Assembly: GCA_039621445.1 (NCBI GenBank)
Contig: CP154956.1
Span: 66,294,257-66,358,256 of the forward strand
Reading direction: 5' to 3'
DNA from: Euglena gracilis
Lineage: Eukaryota > Euglenida > Euglenophyceae > Euglenales
DNA: 64,000 nucleotides
Each line of letters begins with the position of its first letter. Positions within the stretch are counted from its first letter, which is position 1. Positions 34,901-43,900 of the stretch are shown here, one piece after another. The position numbers and the translations under genes were made by a program. The notes beneath the pieces were generated by a model that ran no database searches, had not been told where the DNA came from, and saw nothing but the letters and a program-made list of their open reading frames with translations.

Positions 34901-37900
34901 TTTGGACCCCTTCGCACTGAAGAAATCCAGTCGCTCGCGACTGAAAAAAAAATTCCGGGAAGGGAGCTGGGATCATGGTGATAATCCGCCAGTTCTCGAT
35001 GGCCCCGACCCCCCCCTTTTGCCCAAGGGGTAAGCTTCACTCTTACCCATAAAGGGATAAGAGCTCAGCGATCCCCCCCAAATAAGACCCCCCCTGGGAT
35101 TTTGGCTCACAAGGGGGGGGTCTTATATGGGGGGGGGGCATGGCAGCCTGGCGGGGGCCGAATAACTTGGCGGGGGGAGGGGCAAAAAAGATGGTTCCAG
35201 TTATTTGGCACCCCCTGTTTTGGCAAAATTCCTTTACCGCGCTGAAAAAAAGGTTGGACCCCGAAATGGCCTATCTGCCCAAGGGCAATCCGCCCGGGAG
35301 TGTCCCACTTTTGACCAAAATGGCCAATTTGAGGGGGGGGGGGTGAAAATGAAAATTCCAAGACCAATTCGACCATTCTTGGGAATTTTGGGCTGCCTTT
35401 TTCCGAAAATTTTTCACCACAACCCCCATATGCGGCTCAATAAGTGAATGCATGGTCCAAGGCTGCCCAATCTTCGGGGGCCCTTGGAATGCCCTGTCAA
35501 ACCATGCTCCTCCCCCCACTCTTCGTGTAGCCCGAATTATGGCCAATTTTGGCCCATTTCTGGGGCCATTTTGGGCTGTTTTCAGGGTCAAAAATTGATG
35601 TTTCAAAATATCTTAGATATGAAGCAAAACCAAAAGAATTTCCGGAGACCTAAACCAAAGCCCTTAAAATACAACATTTCAATTTCCCCGCAACTCCACA
35701 ACTGGCCTGAGTTACGGCCATTTGAAGCCTCCAAAATTACTGTTTTGGCCTGTATTCGACTTAGCCACATTAGGGCCATTTCGGGGTCAAAAAGTCGAAA
35801 ATTTCAAAATATCTCCAAAATGGTGGCCAATCAAAAGAAATCACTGGGGAGGAAAATAAAGCCCCATGGGACCATCTATCGCCCTGCAGAGGCAACACAA
35901 CAAGGGAGGGTCAACATTTTTCCTGCGACCCCTAGGCAGAGGAGGGGTCTGAGGGGGGGCTTTGGCAAACGGCACGCCTGGTCTCCAGGGGGACAGAAGA
36001 GCACAAAAATGAGCAAAAACCTATCTTGAGGGGTACATGGTCCTGGGGGTTCAGTAAAAATGGCAATGCGCGTGTTAGGGCCATGCACAAAAAAACCTTC
36101 GGGAGCGAATTCAGTTGCCTAAGGCGCTCGCGATCGCTGTAACCACCATCTGGGCCCGCCCCCCCTGGCCGGTGCACTTAGCCATTTTTGGGTCAAAAAG
36201 TCGAAAAAAATCTAAAATTTTTTTTGCCCAAAACCATGTTTTTTGACCTCCCTGCCCCTGAAAAGGTGTTTTTTGAGCCGAAAACGAGCCTTTTTTCGAC
36301 CCGCCAGCGCCCCGTTTTGGTCCGCCAACCCATTGACTTTGAGTCAAAACCGGGCCAAAAAAGTCGAAAAAAATCGAAATTTTTTTTGCCCAAAACAATG
36401 TTTTTTGGCCTCCCGGACCCAGAAAGGTGTTTTTGAGCCGAAAATGAGCGTTTTTTCCGGGCCGGTCAGCTCTACGTCACACCCTGGTCGCTGAGCTCTT
36501 ATCTTTTCAGAGTAAGAGCGAAGCTCACCACCGGGGCCGGACACCCCACCCCCCGCCCCCCGCCCCCCCCCCTGAGTCCCATCCCCCCCCCCCATTTTCC
36601 CATTTGTAGTGTGATCTTGATGCCCAGCCGGGGGGGGGGGGTTGGGTCGGAAAAATTTTTTCCCGCTCAAAAACACTTTTTTTGATGTTCTGAAGTGAAA
36701 AAAAATGTTTTTGAGCGAAAAAAGTGTTTTCAAAAATTTGGGTCCTGACCTGCCTCCCGACCCCCCCCCCCTCGCCCAGCCGCCCTCGGACGCCCTGCAG
36801 GGGTCCCCGAATACCCAAAACTAGCCCAAAATCGCACAACCAGGCCCCGGGAACCCCCCCCCAAACCTCATGATTGACCCCCTGGTTTGGGTCCCAACTC
36901 CCCAGCTAGCCCGAGATACGGCTAATTTACGGTTTCGGGCCCCGAACGGGCCCGAAACGGCCAAAACTGGCAAAACTAGCCCAAAACCACAAATCTCGGC
37001 CTGGCGAGGAGTTGGCCGAAACCGCGCATACCGATCGATCGGGCGCCCCAAAGTTGTGGAATGAGGTCCACTTCACTGTTTCTCAACTCCGCAGTGTTTT
37101 TGAGATATTTCGAAATTTTCGATTTTTTGACCCCAAAATGACCCGCAATTTCCCCGAAAAAAAAACGGTACACAATTTTTTTGCTCGGGCTAGATCTCCC
37201 TGGCGGGGAGTTAGGGCTATTATGGGGGTGCGTTAGATACCTGTTAGATATCTCCAAGCCTATGGGGGTGGTGCGGGTCACGGGGGGGGGTCACGGGGGG
37301 GGGGGGGGGGGGGTCACGGGGGGGGGTCACGGGGGAAGTATGCCACTTTGGAGGTGGTCGGGAGGCGGCATCCATGTTGTTGCATCCCATCACGAGAAGG
37401 GTGGCACGGGGGGGTAGATTTGGCCTGGGGGGGGGGGTTGTGGGCAGACCCTAGGGTCGCCAAAGGTCGCCATGGTCGCCAAAGGTCGTGGGTGGGTCGA
37501 TGTCAAAAAATGCGCTCCACGGCAAATTAGCGCAACATACACACAAAAGGTGTTGCACACACAAGGGATTTTTTTTTTAGGGCCCTGGAACAGTTGCCTA
37601 CGCCGCTACAATGCAAAAAAGACTGAGTAGGAAATACCCATAGCGACCTTTGGCGACCTTTGGCGACCGTGGGCAGACCCTAGGGTCTGCCCACAACCCC
37701 CCCCCCCAGGCCAGATCCGGGAGCCGGGTGGCACGCATCCTAAAATCGGTGACTTTTGGGCCCAAAAAGTAATCATTTTTGGCCATTTTTGGGCCATTTT
37801 TGAGCAAAAAAAATGCCTTTTGGTTTAAAAGTGGTCATTTTGGGGTGATTTTTATGTCCAAAGTTGGTCATTTTTTCATTTCTTATTTCTTTGAAAAGGA

Positions 37901-40900
37901 ATTTTTCAGGATTTTCTTGACCGTTACACTTTTTTGGGATGCATTTTGGGCCATTTTTGAAAAAAATGGCCCAAAATGGCTATTTTTGAAGGGGGGAAAA
38001 ATTGCCAAAAAATTCTGTTTTCGTTGCAGAAATGCAGCAATTTCTGCCCCCCCCCAAACAGAAAATAATTGTCCTCACCCCACCTTCCATTTGGACAACC
38101 AAACCCCTTTTTTTGGCACCCAACGTCCAACGCACCTCCACACCCAAAAATGGTTTTCTTCCACAAAAATTTCATGTTTCTCCCCCTTTTTGCGATGAAA
38201 TTCTTTCCTACTTGTGCAATCCCCCCCCTCGAAAAAATTCATTCAAATTTGGAGGAAAATGACTCAAAACCCACCCAAATGCCTTCCAAATCCTCCATTC
38301 GGGGGTCAATTTACAAAAAAAAAACTGAGTGATTCTTTTTGCGCCTATTCTGTGAAGCCATAGCGCGACTTTATCCTTACCTTGCACACATAAGACTACG
38401 GAGCGCGACTCAGTCATCCTTGCCTTGCACACACAAGATTGTGTTATTTTGGGCGGGGGGTCCGGGGGGGGGTGGCAGCCCCCCCCCCCCGGAGGAGGCC
38501 ATAGGGAGCGCAATTCGGCCATCCTTGCCTTCCACACATTGCAAATTAACCCCGAAAATAAAACCCCAAATGGAGGTTTTGGAAGGCATTTGGGTTAAAA
38601 AAAATTGGAGGGGGGCTTAAAATTTTTTAGAGGGAGGGTAAACTTAAAATTGGTGGTCGGCCCGACCACCAATGGTCAGTAGACTTGGTCGCTGGCGACT
38701 GGTCGCTAGCGACTGGTCGCTAGCGACCACCAAAAAATCCATCACCAATTTCCCGCAACGAGCCGGTCAAATTCATTCGGCAAAGAAGCGCCATTGGTTG
38801 GGTCGAAAAAATTTTCACCTCAAATCTTGGCATTTCTTTCCATTTTTAGACCATGTCAAGGCACATTTTCGATGGTTTGAACAAGAAAATTGATGAAAAG
38901 TGACCAAAAACACCACCTACATCAAAAAGCTGGCTGAAATGATGAATGAAAAGAAAGGCTGAAGTGATGAAGGTTGATGCATTGTATGAAAATCGAAGGC
39001 TCGATTCTCGGGTCACGGGCAGGTCACGGGGGGGGGGGGTCACGGGGGGGGTCACGGGGGTAGCACCCCCTATAGGCCATTCACTTTGGGGACCCGGAGA
39101 TTTGGTCGCAATCTTGCTGGTACACAGCGAGAGCAGCCAGGAACAGTTCCGTCTTAGGGGGAGGTGGCAAAAGACCATTCACAAAGTTTGCCGTGCGTTT
39201 AGCCATGGTGGGAGGGCTGTGCGGAAAAAAAGGGGGGGTCGCTGAGCTCCAATCTCTTTAAAGTAAGAGCGAAGTTTACCCCCCGGGTTACCCAGGTCCC
39301 CCAGACCCGACCGAACAGCCCAAAAGGGGTCATTTTTGGCAACTTTTTGGATGTTTGCAATAAATGGTCAATTTTCAGCACATTTGCCAAATATCACTTT
39401 TTGAAAACGTCCCAAAAACGTCGATTTTTGAGCATTTTTTGGGAAATTCACAGTGAGCTACCCCCCCCCCATTGTGTACCTCCCCATTGGGGGGGGTACA
39501 AAATGGGGGGGGATGATATGTTCATTTCAGGGAATCATTCGGTGGTTTTTGTGGTGTTGCCATTCCCAAAAATCCAAATTGTGTGGAGCTGCGGTTTGGC
39601 ATACCATTTTCATTGCCGGCCACCAAAGTATGGCTCTTTTTTGTGTAAAGCGTGTCATCTTCCGTGACGTCCAAGGCAACTTTTGGACGTTTCTTGTGTT
39701 GTAGAGTGCCCCCGACTCGCCTCACTCGTTGAGGGGGGGGTAGATCTGGCCTGGGGGGGGTAGTGGGCCGACCGTAGGGTCGGCCCACGGTCGCCAAAGG
39801 TCGCCCAAGGTGGCGTCCGGTCGACCCCCCTAGTGGGCCGACCTAGGGTCGCCGGCTTAGGGTCGACTTAGGGTCGGGTCGACTTAGGCAGGGAGGCCTG
39901 TGGATTATCGTTATGCCAACGAAGGTTACCCCCTTCATGGCACCTTGCTGGCACAGGGCAACACGAAGAAAAAGTTTGGGAACCCAGCCTGTTGTTCGAT
40001 GATGCGAGCGTCATTGAACAATGTGTGGCTCAATGTGAGCAGCGGTCGGGAACTACCATCCCCCCCCATTATGTACCCCCCCCCCCCCCCATATTGTCCC
40101 CCCCCATATTGTCCCTCGGCCCGGCCGACGAGGGGTTTTTTTGGCTCGGTCAATGAAATTTCCTTTGGTACCCCCATATTGTCCCCCTCCCCATATTGTC
40201 CCGTCGGGCCTCCTGGGGAGAGGTCGGTGGGACAATATGGGGGGGGGGGTGGTACCTCCCCCCAGGAGGCCGAAATTGGGGGGGTACATAATGGGGGGGA
40301 GGTACACAATAGGGTCGGCCCACCCCATGACCTCGCCCCCCCCCCCCGGCTCCCGGATTTGGCCTGGGGGGGATAGTGGGCCGACCCTGCCACCCCCCCC
40401 CTTATTGTCCCACCGACCTCCCCCCGAACGGACAATATTGGGGGGGGGGACAATATGGGGGCACCAAAGGAATTTCATTGGCCGAGCCAAAAAAAACCCC
40501 CCGTCGGCCGGGGCCGAGGGACAATATGGGGGGGGGACGGCGCAAGGCGGTAGACTGGGGGGGGGGGGGGAGTGGGTAGTCGGCCGACTAGTCGGCCGAC
40601 TACCCAATTGGTCCACCGACTAGTCCTAGTCGGTAGCTAGTCGGCGAGACAGGGGGGGGGGGGTGGGTAGTCGGCCAACTAGTCGGCCGACTACCCACTC
40701 TAATGTACTAACGGGTCAAAACCGCCGACTTTTAAGCCCCCCCCCCCATGAACAAAATCCAATGGAAACTAGTCGGTGGCTAGTCGGCGGTCATAAAAAT
40801 GGCCTGTGGCGGGCCCAAATCACCCGGAAATGGTCCGGATGGGTCCAAATAAGTGTCTTACGCCTAAATAAACACCCCCAGATGGAAATCTTTGGTCAGT

Positions 40901-43900
40901 GGGGGGTCGGTGTGCCCTTGATGGGGGTCCGGAGGGGTAAAAAACCAATGATGAAACAGGGATTACATTAAAATCCTTTAGAAATGCAAACTGCAATCTG
41001 CGTTTTGCATCACGAGAGGCAGAAAACTCCCCCCTCCACCCCAATCCGAGACTCAAATAACAAAATCCCTTCTGTGTTGGCAACATACTCGGGGGCTAAG
41101 TCGTTTTTGTGGCTCACTTTGGCATAGGCGGGGGGGGCTCCGCCGCCCCCGCACCCCCCCCCTCAAATAACAAAATCCCTCTGTTGGCAACATACTCGGG
41201 GGCTAAGTCGTTTTTGTGGCTCACTTTGGCATAGGCGGGGGGGGCTCCGCCCCCCCCGCACCCCCCCCCTCAAAACAAAATCCCTTCTCTGTTGGCAACA
41301 TTCGGGGGCTAAGTCGTTTTTGTGGCTCACTTTGGCATAGGCGGGGGGGGCTCCGCCCCCCCCGCACCCCCCCCCTCAAATAACAAAATCCCTTCTCTGT
41401 TGGCAACATACTCAGGGGCTAAGTCGTTTTTGTGGCTCACTTTGGCATAGGCGGGGGGGGGGCTCCGCCCCCCCCCGCACCCCCCCCCTCAAATAACAAA
41501 ATCCCTTCTGTGTTTGCAACATACTCGGGGGCACAGTCGTTTTTGTGGCTCACTTTGGCATAGGCAGGGGGTGCCCCGCCCCCCACCCACACCCCCCCCC
41601 TCAAATAACAAAATCCCTTCTATGTTGGCAATAGACTTGGAGGGATAAGACCCTTTTTTTGTGCAAATTTTGACTTATATTGAAAATTCATGGGGAGAGG
41701 TGTACTTTTGTCAAAAGTGGCCCAAAATGGACATTTTCCCCCAATTTTTTTGCAGATTCACCCCCGATTGGGGGGTTCTGGAGCCATTTGGGTGGGTTTT
41801 GACCGGCGTTGAGGTGATTTAGACAAATTTTTTTTCCCAGGGGGGGGGCTTAAAAGTCGGCGGTTTTGACCCGTTAGTACATTAGAGTGGGTAGTCGGCC
41901 GACTAGTCGGCCGACTACCCACTACCCCCCCGCCGACTAGCTACCGACCAATTAGTCGGCCGACTAGTCGGTGGACCAATTGGGTAGTCGGCCGACTAGT
42001 CGGCCGACTACCCACTACCCCCCCCCCCCCCCAGTCTACCGTTTGGCACTGGGGGGGACAATATGGGGGGGGGGGGGGGTAGTCGTCGTCAGTTGGTCGC
42101 CAAAGGTCACCAAACCGAGCCACAAAAACAACGAAAAAAAAAAGGGTTGGGCAGCACGAGGGATTTCGTTATTTTGGCGCCCTAAAACGGTTGGGCAACA
42201 AAGGGGTTTGCCATCCAAAACGATTGGGCAGCACAAGGGATTTTGTTATTTCGGGGCCCTAAAACAGTTGGGCAACAAAGGGGTTTGCCATCCAAAGCGG
42301 TTGGGCAGCACAAGGGATTTTGTTATTTTGGGGCCCTAAAACAGTTGGGCAACAAAGGGGTTTGCCATCCAAAATGGTTGGGCAGCACAAGGGATTTTGT
42401 TATTTTGGGGGTTTGCCATCCAAAACGGTTGAGCAGCACGAGGGATTTTGTTATTTCGGGGCCCTAAAACAGTTGGGCAACAAAGGGGTTTGCCATCCAA
42501 AACGGTTGGGCAGCACGAGGGATTTTGTTATTTCGGGGCCCTGGGACAGTTGGGCAATTGTCTAACCGACGTTGGTTTACATTGTTGTTGGCCATCCATG
42601 CAATTCACACCCGCCAAATTCCTAGTGTTCCAAGTCAATGTTCCGAAAATTTCCTTTTTTTCTTTTGAAGGGGGAGGGGTTGTGGGGAGGGCCGACCCTA
42701 AGTTGACCCACTGGGGTTTCTACGGTCGCCACCCACTCACAGCTTGGGGGGGGGGGCGACCATAGCGACCTTTGGCGACCGTGGGCCGACCCTAGGGTCG
42801 GCCCACTACCCCCCCCCCAGGTCAGATCCGAGAGCCCTCGTTGAGGACCACCCCGGCTTCTCATCATCTCGCCGAATTTTCATGATAGAGATTTTCCATC
42901 TTACGTGATTGCCACAGATGCCCTAATGGAAAACGTGCTGATGACCACGAAATTCAGGACAGGCATTTGGCGGGCTAAACACGTTTTTAATTATTGGTCG
43001 GGCCGACCTGGTCGGCTGGTCGGCCCAACCAATGTGATTGAAACGACCTCAATGGTTTTCCTTTTCAAAAGCATCCAAACCCTTGGCCAACCCCTGTGGA
43101 ACATAAAGGAGGGCTATCTTTGCATATACCCATAAGCTGGGGCCCCGAGCGAGAAATTGGTGATGGACTTTTTGGTGGTCGCCAGCGACTAGTCGCTGGC
43201 GGCCATGGTTGCTGGCGACCATTTTCCAGCGACTAGTCGCTAGCGACCATTGGTGATACCACCCCCCCCCCTTTATTGTCCCCCCCCTTTGTTGTCCCTG
43301 GGCCCCGGCCGACGGGGGGTTTTTTTCGGCCCGGCCAATGAAATTCCTTTGGTACCCCTTTATTGTCCCCCCCCCCCTTTATTGTCCGGTCGGGCCTCCC
43401 GGGGGCAGGTCGGTGGGACAATAAAGGGGGGGGGGTAAGGCTAGTCGCTAGCGACTAGTCGCCAGCGACCACCAATTTTAAGTCCACCCCCCTCTAAAAA
43501 AGTTTTTAAGCCCCCCCCTCCAAAAAAAATTCATTAAAATATGAAGGAAAATGACTCAAAAGCCACCCAAATGCCTTCAGAAACCCCCGTTCGAGGGTCC
43601 ATTTGCAAAAAAAATGCAAAAAACATCTTCTTTTTGCGCCAGTTCTGTGAAATTTGTCTTTGTCCGGGAGTTAAGGAGCACGATTCGGCCATCCTTGCCT
43701 TGCACACACAAGGGGATTTTACCCCCCCCCGGAGGAGGCCGTAGGCCGACTAAGTTCGCATATCGGGGTTCCTTCGGGAGCGCGATTTGGCCCTCCTTAT
43801 TTTGCACACACAAGGGGACTTTGCCATTTTGGGCGGGGGGGTCCGGGGGGGCGGCAGCCCCTTTTTGAGCTGAACCCAAACATGGCATGGGAGCAATTCC

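Noticed and set aside
41050-42555. CRISPR-like arrays
   Set aside because: The units are contiguous tandem repeats of 77 and ~110 bp with no unique spacers, in a clearly eukaryotic context.
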